Shown: positions 17,212-25,541 of the stretch, in pieces
How positions within the stretch are numbered: the stretch's first letter is position 1
Layout: the number at the start of each line of letters is the position of its first letter
From: Acidobacteriota bacterium
GTDB lineage: Bacteria > Acidobacteriota > Terriglobia > Bryobacterales > Bryobacteraceae
Length of the DNA: 64,000 bases
NCBI GenBank assembly: GCA_016213775.1
Contig: JACQZR010000087.1
Coordinates: forward strand, 50,652-114,651
Direction of reading: 5' to 3'
The notes under the pieces: generated by a model
What the model was told of the DNA's origin: nothing
The model's database searches: none
What the model saw: only the letters and a program-made list of their open reading frames with translations
Translations under genes and position numbers: made by a program

Positions 17212-17521
17212 GGTCAATCCGGGGGAAGAGGAAAGCATGTTTCTAACACGTGAGATTCTGCGCGAAAGTCCTACGTTCAGGATTGGCTGAAGGAAGGACT
17301 GCGCCTTCCGGAAGCGAAGACCCTCAACTCGATCAACCGCGCCTCCGGTTTGAAACAACTTCACAACGACCTGATGACCGCCAGTGGCGTCGCCGCCGCC
17401 CGCCGCCTGCTGCAAGCGATCCCGCCCCCGCGTAGCCGCCGTCAGGCTAAGTCCGCTGTCCAGGGCTTGTAGCCACTGGATGCCATCAATTCCCGGGCCT
17501 TTGCTTCCTGCTCGGGCTCGA
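17212..17521. repeat. Tandem duplication, unit 2
   Basis: Starts gtcaatccgggggaagagg, a near copy of unit 1. It carries a decayed 3' end of the Rpn-like gene (17236-17471) with a 1-nt deletion after gcgaaagtcc and loss of the charged repeat and the following segment. The opposite strand encodes the intact C-terminus of the 97-residue protein. So the intact gene end is in unit 1 for one gene and in unit 2 for the other. Confidence 0.8.
17236..17471 (+). pseudogene. Duplicated 3' fragment of the Rpn-like gene
   Basis: Matches the last third of the gene at 16202-17149 (from MFLTREILRES to SRRRQAKSAVQGL) but has a frameshifting single-base deletion early on and lacks the KEGK repeat. It has no start signal of its own. 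A duplication relic. Confidence 0.75.
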
Positions 17522-17735
17522 TATAGAAAAACGCTCCAATGCGCTCGGATAGAAAGATCACCCCGCCGCGATAGCTGTCCGCCTCCACCAGATACTCCAC
17601 GCCGGCTGCGGTCAGCAGTTCCTCCAGCGCGAGGGCCTCTTTCAACTTCTTTGCGATGTAGACGAGCGGCAGATCTCGCTCTCCAAAATAATCCGGCTCC
17701 CGGCGCATTCTTTCAGTGTAGTGCGCCGGATCCAT
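17442..17735 (-). CDS. Small DUF2007-like protein behind vapC
   Basis: 97 residues; core text LPLVYIAKKLKEALALEELLTAAGVEYLVEAD, then GGVIFLSERIGAFFYIEPEQEAKARELM. The alternating helix/strand pattern and the 'AGVEYLVE...F.vrvp..A.AreLl' layout recall the DUF2007 (putative signal-transducing) fold, but I am not certain. The start at 17735 overlaps the end of vapC by 23 nt; an alternative ATG at 17708 lies just beyond vapC. Its C-terminus overlaps, on the other strand, the duplicated tail of the Rpn-like gene. Confidence 0.55.
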   Translation of the reverse strand: MDPAHYTERMRREPDYFGERDLPLVYIAKKLKEALALEELLTAAGVEYLVEADSYRGGVIFLSERIGAFFYIEPEQEAKARELMASSGYKPWTADLA

Positions 17736-18111
17736 TCCCGGAGCTCCGATAGGCCACGCCTAACTCCTCCGCCAGCAGGCGAAACCGTGGATCGGCAGTC
17801 CACAGCAGGAACCGGCCCGCAACAGCGGAGGCCAACAGATGGATGTCGATCCAACCGGCTCCTCTGCCGTGAAGCTTACGGCTGCGAACGAACGAAACGA
17901 GGTCCTCATGGGGAACGAGTCTTGCGTGTTGCATCAAAGCGAAGGACCGCAGCAAGGCATGGCGTCCTCCGCAGTCTCCGATCAGCAGTTCTCCGTAAAC
18001 CAATTCATGCCCAAGCACCTTGTCATCACGGAGAAGGCGGTCCAGCTCAGAGGCATAAGGAGCAACATTGGCCAGAAAGCGAATCCAGACCGAAGTGTCG
18101 ACGAGCACCAT
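17713..18111 (-). CDS. vapC: PIN-domain toxin VapC
   Basis: 132 residues. PIN-fold acidic residues are visible: Asp5 in VLVDTSVWI, Glu in LGHELVYGELLIGD, Asp in GWIDIHLLASA and Asp in LWTADPRF. VapC toxins are ribonucleases that cut tRNA or rRNA when not held by VapB. The ATG overlaps the antitoxin stop codon by one base (TGATG), the usual translational coupling. Confidence 0.88.
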   Translation of the reverse strand: MVLVDTSVWIRFLANVAPYASELDRLLRDDKVLGHELVYGELLIGDCGGRHALLRSFALMQHARLVPHEDLVSFVRSRKLHGRGAGWIDIHLLASAVAGRFLLWTADPRFRLLAEELGVAYRSSGNGSGALH

Positions 18112-18356
18112 CAGACAACCTTACCTTTGCCCGCCCTCCGTTTAGCTGCCTGTCTCCTGGGCACAGCTTTCTCCCGCCGGCGAGGCACATCGGCGGCATC
18201 CGGCTCGCTACCCCGTAAAAGGCGCAGACGTTCATATGCCGCCCGGCGCACAAGGGCCTCCAATCCTAGCCGGATCACCTGAGTGTCCGTGTCCGCCCCG
18301 CAGGCAGCCCGGGCCTCTGCAAGCAGCTTCTCGTCAATGATCAGGGTTTTCTTCAT
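18111..18356 (-). CDS. vapB: VapB-type antitoxin
   Basis: 81 residues from the ATG at 18356 (MKKTLIIDEKLLAEARAACG), chosen over the ATG at 18383 because an AGGA lies 9-12 nt upstream and the ribbon-type DNA-binding start is then N-terminal. DTQVIRLGLEALVRRAAYERL is typical of the DUF2191/VapB family. The basic C-terminal tail (arginine/lysine rich) probably contacts VapC. Expected to neutralise VapC and repress the operon. Confidence 0.82.
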   Translation of the reverse strand: MKKTLIIDEKLLAEARAACGADTDTQVIRLGLEALVRRAAYERLRLLRGSEPDAADVPRRREKAVPRRQAAKRRAGKGKVV

Positions 18357-18428
18357 ACATCCGTTCCTGCCACCATCATACATCTAGCAGGAATGGTCCG
18401 CTACCCTCGCCCGAACCGCAAGAATCCG

Positions 18429-18875
18429 CTACCGCCCCATGTTTCGAACCATCGACGCGAACGTATCGTAGGACTCCGGCGAGTTGGAATTCATATACGC
18501 CGCCTGCCGCCTCGCCACCATCTCCATGTTGTAATAGAGCCGCGAGTTCTTCCGGATCGCCCGTAGCGCCGGCGTCAGTTCGGAAATCTTCTCCCACGTC
18601 AGCAGCAGTTCCCCGCCGCTCTGAAAGAAGAGTTCTTCATTCAACACCCCCGAATTGATGAAGCTCGCTACCATTTCCCAGTAGCTCGTCACCATGCGAA
18701 AGTGCGCATTCATCGACGACCCCGGAGGGCACGACCGGTTAAACTCCTCGATCGAATTGACTGGCCTGTACATGCTGGCGAACCATTGGCGCGCCTCGCG
18801 CATCTTGTCTTCGCGGCGCAATTCGTAGAGCCGCAGAATTAAACTGACATCGTCATGAGTCGCTGCTTTGGACAT
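18429..18875 (-). CDS. Conserved hypothetical, about 148 residues
   Basis: No signal peptide or membrane segment. Helical throughout, with LRLYELRREDKMREARQWFASMY near the N-terminus and SYWEMVASFINSGVLNEELFF in the middle, a layout I associate with the DUF4760-like helical family. It lies 27 nt downstream of the ThiS/MoaD-like gene on the same strand and probably belongs to the same transcript. Function unknown. Confidence 0.6.
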   Translation of the reverse strand: MSKAATHDDVSLILRLYELRREDKMREARQWFASMYRPVNSIEEFNRSCPPGSSMNAHFRMVTSYWEMVASFINSGVLNEELFFQSGGELLLTWEKISELTPALRAIRKNSRLYYNMEMVARRQAAYMNSNSPESYDTFASMVRNMGR

Positions 18876-18902
18876 GATGAGATTCCCCGTTCACACCAAC
18901 CA

Positions 18903-19172
18903 CTAGTCGCAAACACCACCGCTGATCGCACAGATGATCTGCAAATCCGCGCCCTCCCTGATAGGCGCCCCTAGATCGTTAACAAGCTCGCAGTCTACAA
19001 AGAACCGGATGTGCTCGCGTACTCCACCTTGTTCATTGATCATGCGGAAACGCATGCCCGGAAACTGGCGGTCGAGATCCGCCAGCGTTTCCCCAAGCGT
19101 CGCGCCACTGGCCTGCACCTCGCGGCGGTTCTTCGTGTAGGAGGCCAGCGGCGTCGGAACAAAAACCTTCAC
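18903..19172 (-). CDS. ThiS/MoaD-like ubiquitin-fold protein
   Basis: 89 residues from the GTG at 19172, which overlaps the stop codon of the BNR-repeat gene as GTGA, indicating coupling. The beta-grasp pattern is clear: VKVFVPTPLASYT, then GATLGETLADLDRQFPGMRFRMI, then IRFFVDCELVNDLGAPIREGADLQIICAISGG. Functional ThiS and MoaD end exactly in Gly-Gly, which is adenylated and receives sulfur. Here Gly-Gly is followed by Val-Cys-Asp, so the tail would need trimming or the protein is used differently. Homologues next to BNR-repeat proteins occur elsewhere to my recollection. Confidence 0.75.
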   Translation of the reverse strand: MKVFVPTPLASYTKNRREVQASGATLGETLADLDRQFPGMRFRMINEQGGVREHIRFFVDCELVNDLGAPIREGADLQIICAISGGVCD

Positions 19173-20287
19173 GGGGTCTCGGCAACCTCCACTGAATAGA
19201 TCTGCTGCAGATGCCGCGCCAGACACGCCCACGATTCACCTTCGTTGCGGCTGCCCCACACTTCTCCACTGGTGTTGCCGACGTACACGCCCACCGGATC
19301 GCAGGCATCCACAGCGAGCGCCTGCCGCTTCACCGTCCACCATGCCTGCTCAGTGGGAAGGCCTTTATCCTGCCGCGTCCACGACTTGCCCGCGTCTCGC
19401 GTCACGTACATCGCCGGCTTCCCGCCGGGACTCGTCCGCGGCCATACCGTTGTCCCATCCATCGGAAATACCCACGCCGTTTTCTCATCGCGCGGATGCA
19501 CGCCAATCCCAAATCCAATGTCCCCGATCTTCTTCGGCATCTTCTTTCCAATGCGAACCCACTCGCGCGAAGGCCGGTCCACACGGTAAATCCCACAATG
19601 GTTCTGCATGTACAGCCGGTCCGGATTCGTCGCTGCAAAACGGACGCAGTGCGGATCGTGCCCGTATTCGGCATCCTTATCCGGCAGAAATTCCGCGTCC
19701 ACGCCTTTGTTCATCGGAGCCCACGTCGCCCCGCAATCGGTGGATTCAAAAACGCCACCGCCCGAAAGGCCCACGTACAGATGATTAGCATCACGCGGGT
19801 CCACCAGAATGGAGTGCGTCGTCGCCCCGTCGGGCGGTTCTTCGTTATCCTTCGCGAACCACTTGCTGCTCATCGGATGGTTGTTGAACCCCGTCACTTC
19901 CTGCCACGTGTCGCCACCATCGTCGCTGCGGAACAAGCCCTGCGGAACGGTGCCAGCATACCAGACGTTCTTCTCGCTGGAATGTCCCGGCGTTAGCCAA
20001 AAAGCAAATTTCGCAACCCGGCCCTTCTCGCCCTCGGGCGCCTTGGCGAACGCCGGAGGCTGCTTCGCTTCCTTCCACGTCTTGCCGAAATTCGTGGAGC
20101 GGTACAGCGTCGGCCCAAGATGCCCTGGGTGCGCCGACATCAGCAACACGTTGCGCTGCCGTGGGTCCTGCACCAAGTGGTGCACAATGTGTCCAAGGTA
20201 CATGGGACCGCGCATCGTCCACTTCCGCCGCGACTTGTCCGCGTCCAGAATAAACGCGCCTTTCCGGGTGCCAATCAACAGATGCAT
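19169..20287 (-). CDS. BNR/sialidase-like beta-propeller protein
   Basis: 372 residues from the ATG at 20287 (MHLLIGTRKGAFIL). Repeated Asp-box motifs of the BNR type mark propeller blades: YRSTNFGKTWKEA, FRSDDGGDTWQEV, FESTDCGATWAPM, YVTRDAGKSWTR and GSRNEGESWACL. No signal peptide, so apparently cytoplasmic, unlike true sialidases; no sialidase catalytic Arg triad is obvious. Function unknown; coupled to a ThiS/MoaD-like protein, suggesting they act together. Confidence 0.78.
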   Translation of the reverse strand: MHLLIGTRKGAFILDADKSRRKWTMRGPMYLGHIVHHLVQDPRQRNVLLMSAHPGHLGPTLYRSTNFGKTWKEAKQPPAFAKAPEGEKGRVAKFAFWLTPGHSSEKNVWYAGTVPQGLFRSDDGGDTWQEVTGFNNHPMSSKWFAKDNEEPPDGATTHSILVDPRDANHLYVGLSGGGVFESTDCGATWAPMNKGVDAEFLPDKDAEYGHDPHCVRFAATNPDRLYMQNHCGIYRVDRPSREWVRIGKKMPKKIGDIGFGIGVHPRDEKTAWVFPMDGTTVWPRTSPGGKPAMYVTRDAGKSWTRQDKGLPTEQAWWTVKRQALAVDACDPVGVYVGNTSGEVWGSRNEGESWACLARHLQQIYSVEVAETP

Positions 20288-20358
20288 ATGGGCTCTATCA
20301 CAGCACCAGGGTGGGGTTGCTTGCAAGAGCCAGACCGTTAACAGTTACTCCGGGCTTG

Positions 20359-21615
20359 TTACACTTTTTCCTGCCGAGGCTCACGGATGAACACCCACAA
20401 CGCGAGGCCTGCCACCAGCGGAATCGCGCTGGCGACCAGCAACACCGGTTGAAACGAATAGCGGTCCGAAACAATTCCCGTCAGATACGTCGCGGCAATA
20501 GTTCCGATCCCTGCGCCGGTTCCGCTCATCCCGCTCACAGACGCAACGCTGCTCGAAGGATACAGATCCGCCGGCAGCGCCAGAATAATCGTCGACAGCG
20601 CCGCATATGACAACGTCGCAATCGCGAACGACCCTACCAGCAGTGGAAATCCGTCAAAAAACACGGTCGCCCCTAAGAAGCTCATCCCCACCGCGCTCAC
20701 CGCCGCAACCACTCTTCGAGATTTCGCTAACGGCCACCCCTTGCTCACAAGCCAGCTTGATAATCCTCCGCCCGCGAAATTCCCAACATCCGCCGCCACA
20801 AACGGCACCCAGAACGCCAACAAGCTATCCTCCACCTTCAAGCCGCGCGACACCAGGTAAATCGCGAACCAGTCCGTAATAAAGAACCAGACCGGATCCG
20901 TGCACATCTTCGCGAGAATGATCGCCCACGTCTTTCGCTGCCGCAACAGCACTGAGTACGGCAGCCGTTCACCCGTGCCGCCCGCGTCCCTGGGCCGGTT
21001 GTCGAGGATCAACTTGCGCTCATCGTCCCCCAACCGCGGATGCTCCTCCGGCTTGCGGTAAATCGCCCGAAACAACGGAATCCAAAGCAAGCCTAGAATC
21101 CCCGTGATCAGAAACGCCGGCCGCCATCCACCGAAATGCTCATAGATCCAGTACACGAGGAATGGAGCCAGTGCCGCCCCAATCGCCGAGCCGCTGTCAT
21201 ACAACGCAACAGCCCATCCCGTCTCCGTAATCGGGAACCATTCCGACACCGTTTTCGCGGCGCCCGGCCAGTTCGCCGCCTCGCCGAATCCCAGCAAGAA
21301 GCGAAACCCACATAAGCTCCGCAGCCCGCTGGTGAACGACCCCAACATTGCCGAAATCGAATAGAACGCCACCGAAATCGACAAGCCCTGCCGCACACCG
21401 AGCCAATCCACCATGCGCCCGCACAGGGTCTGCCCGATCGTGTAGGCGATGCGAAACGAAATGATCACCAGCGCGAACGTCTCATTGTTCCACTGGAACT
21501 CGGTCTTGATATGCGGCGCGAGTACACTCAGTGTCTGCCGGTCGATGTAATTAATCACCGTCGACAGAAACAGGATCCCGCCAATGTACCAACGCAGGCG
21601 GCGAATGGGCTTCAT
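20359..21615 (-). CDS. MFS transporter, anion:cation symporter (hexuronate) type
   Basis: 418 residues with about 12 membrane helices. The start [34 protein letters not shown] and [20 protein letters not shown] are signature blocks of the ACS family (ExuT/GudP-like), which import sugar acids with protons. It begins 6 nt after the GMC oxidoreductase stop, so uptake and oxidation of a sugar-like compound are probably co-expressed. Confidence 0.87.
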   Translation of the reverse strand: MKPIRRLRWYIGGILFLSTVINYIDRQTLSVLAPHIKTEFQWNNETFALVIISFRIAYTIGQTLCGRMVDWLGVRQGLSISVAFYSISAMLGSFTSGLRSLCGFRFLLGFGEAANWPGAAKTVSEWFPITETGWAVALYDSGSAIGAALAPFLVYWIYEHFGGWRPAFLITGILGLLWIPLFRAIYRKPEEHPRLGDDERKLILDNRPRDAGGTGERLPYSVLLRQRKTWAIILAKMCTDPVWFFITDWFAIYLVSRGLKVEDSLLAFWVPFVAADVGNFAGGGLSSWLVSKGWPLAKSRRVVAAVSAVGMSFLGATVFFDGFPLLVGSFAIATLSYAALSTIILALPADLYPSSSVASVSGMSGTGAGIGTIAATYLTGIVSDRYSFQPVLLVASAIPLVAGLALWVFIREPRQEKV

Positions 21616-21621
21616 TGCCGC

Positions 21622-23271
21622 TCACGCATTCTTGGCATACTCGCGCACAATGTAGTCGCAAGCCCGAACCGTGATCGCCATCATCGTTAGCGTCGGATTC
21701 TGACACCCGCTCGACACCCAACACGCACCATCGGTCACAAACACGTTCGGCACATCGTGCGCCTGGCAATATTTGTTCACCACGCTCGTCCGCCGGTCGG
21801 TGCCCATGCGCGCCGTCCCCACCTCGTGAATGCAGAAGCCGGGAATCGAATGTTGCCCCGTCATCCGCACGTCCGCCGCCGCTGCCGCCTTCAACATCTC
21901 CACAGCCTGCTCGCGCCCGTCCTGCCAGAGCTTTTTCTCGTTCTCACTCCAGTCCGCGCACACCTTCAATGTCGGGACGCCCCACGCATCCACACGCTCC
22001 CGATCCAGTTCCACGCGGTTCTCCTTGCGCGCCAGGCACTCCCCCCATAAAGAGATATTAATACCGAAATATGCGCTATCCCGAACCGCCGCTTTGTATT
22101 GCGCCCCAAAGCCCGGCGCCGCAAAGTGGAAGCTCGGGCTCGACCCGCCCTGGTACCCATACCCCCGAATGAATCCGTTCGTTTCCTTCTGCCGCAAATT
22201 GCGGAACCGCGGAATGTAGATCCCGTTCGGCCGCCGCGGAATCCCCGCCCACGGCTTCGCCTCCAACGCCGGCATCACCCCCGCCGCTCCGCCCTGATAG
22301 ATGTGGTCCATCACATACCGGCCCAACGCGTCGTTATCGCCGCAGATCTGAGAATTCATCAGCAGCCGGGTCGATTCCAAGGTCGATGCGCACAGCACCA
22401 CGATCTTCGCATGGACTTCCCGAGGCTGCCGGGTCACGCGGTCGATGTAGGCCACCGCCGACGCCTTTCCGTCCTTCGTCACAATATGACTCGCCACCGC
22501 GTCGGTAATCAGCGTGCACCGCCCGGTTTTCAATGCATCGGCCACGGTAGTAAACGGACTCGAAAAATACGAGTTCGTCGTGCACCCGCGCTCGCAAGGT
22601 CCGCAGAAGTGGCACGCCTGCCTGCCATTCATCGCCCGCGTCAGAATCGCGGTCCGCCCAATCGTCACGACGCGGTTAAACTTCGCCTTCACCGCCTTGC
22701 GCAGCGCCAGTTCTCCGCAGGTCATATCCATCGGCGGCTGAAAAATCGAATCCGGCAGTTGCGACAGGTTCTCCGCCATGCCGCTGATGCCGACATAGCG
22801 CTCCACTTCCTCATAGTAAGGAACAAGGTCCTGATAACTGATGGGCCAGTTGTCCCCATAACCGTCGCGCGAGGCCGCCTTGAAATCGATGTCCCCATGG
22901 CGGTAACTCTGCCGCCCCCAACTCAAACTCCGGCCGCCGAGCACCCGCATCCGGATCCAGTGGAAGGGCTTCTCCTGCGCATACGGATTCTCCACGTCGC
23001 TCACAAACCACTTGTAGTTATACTCCGTGCACGCGTAGCATTGCCCTTGGATCGGACGGTCCTGCACCACCTTCGGCGACATCCCCAGGAATGGCATCTG
23101 CCAGGGCTGTTTGTGCTCATTGAAGTCGGATTGGGAAACCTTCGGTCCCGCCTCCAGTAGTGCCACCTTCAACCCGCCTTCAGTCAGTTTCTTTGCCGCC
23201 CATCCTCCGGTGGCGCCCGAGCCGACTACGATTGCATCATAAACGGTTTGTTGCGGAGCGATCTGGGGCAT
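21622..23271 (-). CDS. GMC-family FAD oxidoreductase
   Basis: About 549 residues from the ATG at 23271; the ATG at 23349 would add a non-conserved leader. The FAD-binding VYDAIVVGSGATGGWAAKKL is at the N-terminus, VLGGRSLSWGRQSYR is the GMC signature region, and the C-terminus has FCIHEVGTARMG and the catalytic region GCQNPTLTMMAITVRACDYI. A cysteine cluster CHFCGPCERGC (about residue 245) is typical of the subfamily that oxidises sugars or sugar alcohols. The first gene of a minus-strand cluster with an MFS importer. Confidence 0.87.
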   Translation of the reverse strand: MPQIAPQQTVYDAIVVGSGATGGWAAKKLTEGGLKVALLEAGPKVSQSDFNEHKQPWQMPFLGMSPKVVQDRPIQGQCYACTEYNYKWFVSDVENPYAQEKPFHWIRMRVLGGRSLSWGRQSYRHGDIDFKAASRDGYGDNWPISYQDLVPYYEEVERYVGISGMAENLSQLPDSIFQPPMDMTCGELALRKAVKAKFNRVVTIGRTAILTRAMNGRQACHFCGPCERGCTTNSYFSSPFTTVADALKTGRCTLITDAVASHIVTKDGKASAVAYIDRVTRQPREVHAKIVVLCASTLESTRLLMNSQICGDNDALGRYVMDHIYQGGAAGVMPALEAKPWAGIPRRPNGIYIPRFRNLRQKETNGFIRGYGYQGGSSPSFHFAAPGFGAQYKAAVRDSAYFGINISLWGECLARKENRVELDRERVDAWGVPTLKVCADWSENEKKLWQDGREQAVEMLKAAAAADVRMTGQHSIPGFCIHEVGTARMGTDRRTSVVNKYCQAHDVPNVFVTDGACWVSSGCQNPTLTMMAITVRACDYIVREYAKNA

Positions 23272-23430
23272 TGAGGACAAGTATACAGCAGCACCCGCCG
23301 GCCGAAAGAGAAGTGGAAATGCAAGTGTCCTGAAATCCAGAGTTTGCATGTGAGGGGGTAAATACCCGCAAAAGTGTGTGAGAATTCTGCCGTCCGCAAA
23401 GCACTATCTAATCGCCAGGAGTACAATCCC

Positions 23431-24810
23431 ATGCCACAACTCGGCGTTCTCTTCGACGCACAGAAGCTGGGATCCGGGTTCTACGGATACACAGCATTTC
23501 GCATTTTGTTCACGGTGGCCCCACCTCGGGATCTCGCCGGATGCGCACTCTATCACGGTGAAGTCGGCGACGGACGTCACCGCCCCTATTGCATCGCCGT
23601 CGAAAGCGACCAGCCCGCCGTCCTCAACCGGCTGCGTCAGGCGTTTGCCAACTCCATGGCGCGCGGTTTGATGCCCCACGGCGAACGCTTTCTGGAAGGC
23701 ATCGCGCTGCAAGAGGAAGTCCTTGCCCTGGCGGCCCGCGTCACCCAGGCCGCGCAGATCGCTGATTGCAGTTCGCGCTGGCTCCAGGAAGCATGGCAGC
23801 GCGCCACCAGCCAGGCGGCGCTGGTAACTCCTACATCCTCTGAAGCTCTGCCGGTCGCCGCCAAACCGGAGCCTCGTCCAAAGGCCGAAAACAAGATCAT
23901 CATCCGCCTTCCCAACCGTATCCCCCTCGCCCTCCGCACCTCCCCCGGAGGCCGTCGCGCCGTGGCATGGCTGTTGGGCTTCAGTATGGCCGGCGCTGCC
24001 CTGCCCTGGCTCGGTTTCGGCCTTGCATCGTGCGCATTGTTATTCACAGTTGGTTTCGTTTTGTCCACCGCCATTCGCTGGCGCATATGGTCCGAATCGG
24101 ATCTCGCCGGCGAAGACGTGATGGAAGAAGCTCTCAAACTTCTCGGCGCCAAACCCCTGACAGAAGTGTCCGAGAAACTGAGCACGTCCGCACTACAAGC
24201 GAGCCCTTTGCTGCGCCGATTGGGCAGCACGGCTCGCTTGGCGGACGCGAACGCGGGTGCATTGCTGTCCTCCGAACATGGCCGCGCCGATACTTTCGGG
24301 CGTGGCGCAGACATCTCGGAGGTCCGCCTCTATTCGGGCGGGACGTTCCTCGCCGCCGCCATCTCGCTCTCCGCCATGTGGGTGTCACAAGGACCTGGCC
24401 CCGCAATGCTGGAAGCCCCCCGTCTCCTGCTCGCCGGCCTTTCCGGCGCGACGCTGCTTTGGATGCTCGCGGGCCTGCTCAACGTCAGTGCGCTGCGCTT
24501 GGAATCCCAGGTCACTCGCCTGACCGCGCTCCGCTGGCTACCGTCGCTGGGGCGCAACGTTGCCCCGGCCGTGCGCGCACAGAATGATGGCATCGAGAAA
24601 GGCCTCCACGAACTCGCCGTCGAATTCCAGAATCTGCGCACTGCTCTCGAACACCAACGGGAATCCGAAGTAGCCGAAACGCTCTCCGACCTTCGGTCTT
24701 CGCTCGACCAGTTGACGCCCGTGCTCGCGGGATTCCGCGAACCGTTCGTCCTCCAGGCCGTCCCAATGCCCGCCGTCCCACGTCCAAAAGCCATGAGTGC
24801 GACGGCATAG
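23431..24810 (+). CDS. Hypothetical membrane protein (MotA/ExbB-like topology uncertain)
   Basis: 459 residues from the ATG at 23431, which has AGGAG about 10 nt upstream. No confident family match. A soluble N-terminal domain (about 1-150) starts PQLGVLFDAQKLGSGFYGYTA. Hydrophobic segments lie at about 175-210, 300-318 and 325-350, and the C-terminal 100 residues are coiled-coil-like (EFQNLRTALEHQRESEVAE), ending in a proline-rich tail. The ORF6N gene follows after 8 nt, its ribosome site overlapping this stop codon. The last 190 codons are duplicated, broken, at 26224-27152. Confidence 0.6.
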   Translation: MPQLGVLFDAQKLGSGFYGYTAFRILFTVAPPRDLAGCALYHGEVGDGRHRPYCIAVESDQPAVLNRLRQAFANSMARGLMPHGERFLEGIALQEEVLALAARVTQAAQIADCSSRWLQEAWQRATSQAALVTPTSSEALPVAAKPEPRPKAENKIIIRLPNRIPLALRTSPGGRRAVAWLLGFSMAGAALPWLGFGLASCALLFTVGFVLSTAIRWRIWSESDLAGEDVMEEALKLLGAKPLTEVSEKLSTSALQASPLLRRLGSTARLADANAGALLSSEHGRADTFGRGADISEVRLYSGGTFLAAAISLSAMWVSQGPGPAMLEAPRLLLAGLSGATLLWMLAGLLNVSALRLESQVTRLTALRWLPSLGRNVAPAVRAQNDGIEKGLHELAVEFQNLRTALEHQRESEVAETLSDLRSSLDQLTPVLAGFREPFVLQAVPMPAVPRPKAMSATA

Positions 24811-24818
24811 GAGTTCCC

Positions 24819-25406
24819 ATGAAGAAGAAGAGCACAGCCCGCTCGCAAGCCATCGCCGTGGAGGCCATTGAACGCCGCATTCATCTCATCCGCGGCCAAA
24901 AGGTCATGATGGACAGCGACCTGGCTGCGCTCTATCAGGTGGAAACCCGTGTCCTGAATCAAGCGGTCCGCCGCAACCTCGACCGTTTCCCCGAAGACTT
25001 CATGTTCCGTCTGAACACCACCGAAGCCGAACGTTTAAGATCACAATTTGTGATCTTAAACCCCACCCGCGGCGCTCACTCCAAGTACCTCCCCTACGCG
25101 TTCACAGAACACGGTGTCGCCATGTTGTCCTCGGTCCTCACCAGTAAGCGCGCCGTACAAATGAACATCCAGATCGTCCGGGCGTTTGTGAACCTCCGCG
25201 AGCTGATAGCCGTTCATAGCGACATCGCCGAACGGCTGGAGCGTCTTGAAGACGGCCAGAAGGAACACGGGGATGCTCTGACAGCCGTGATCGAAGAGCT
25301 CACCCGCATGACATCAAAGCCCGAGCCCAGCAAACGCCGCATCGGCTTTCAGGCGCAATCCAATCTCCCCGCGATTGGCGCCAAGGCTACATCCGCAGGC
25401 GACTAA
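24819..25406 (+). CDS. ORF6N/KilA-N-type DNA-binding protein
   Basis: 195 residues. The ORF6N domain spans about 12-130: IERRIHLIRGQKVMMDSDLAALYQVETRVLNQAVRRN, RFPEDFMFRL and KYLPYAFTEHGVAMLSSVL. ORF6N domains occur in phage antirepressors and in bacterial relatives of unknown role. A coiled-coil-like segment (RLERLEDGQKEHGDALTAVIEEL) and a short tail follow. The coding sequence contains a 29-bp perfect palindrome at 25033-25061, nearly repeated just after the stop. Confidence 0.85.
   Translation: MKKKSTARSQAIAVEAIERRIHLIRGQKVMMDSDLAALYQVETRVLNQAVRRNLDRFPEDFMFRLNTTEAERLRSQFVILNPTRGAHSKYLPYAFTEHGVAMLSSVLTSKRAVQMNIQIVRAFVNLRELIAVHSDIAERLERLEDGQKEHGDALTAVIEELTRMTSKPEPSKRRIGFQAQSNLPAIGAKATSAGD
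25033..25061. promoter_or_regulatory. Palindrome inside the ORF6N gene
   Basis: GTTTAAGATCACAA, one central T, TTGTGATCTTAAAC: a perfect 14-bp inverted repeat within codons for LRSQFVIL. The same 25-bp core recurs at 25418-25442 with one difference in the centre. Could be a protein-binding site (autoregulation by the ORF6N protein) or an mRNA hairpin. Confidence 0.55.
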
Positions 25407-25417
25407 CATCCCACCTC

Positions 25418-25442
25418 TAAGATCACAATCTGTGATCTTAAA
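25418..25442. promoter_or_regulatory. Second palindrome, 11 nt after the ORF6N stop
   Basis: TAAGATCACA-atc-TGTGATCTTA, then AA. Identical to 25036-25060 except at one central base. A hairpin with no following U-run, so a poor intrinsic terminator; more likely a binding site or a small repeated element. Confidence 0.55.
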
Positions 25443-25541
25443 CCGAGCCAGCGATCCTCTTGATCACCCCATCTCCCTCCACGGCCGTTTCATTTCACAA
25501 CCTCCTGACACTTTCCCACTTCCGATTCCGCTGATCTGGAC

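Noticed and set aside
22099..23160. 353-residue open frame opposite the GMC oxidoreductase
   Set aside because: Antisense shadow; composition dominated by Arg, His and Pro.
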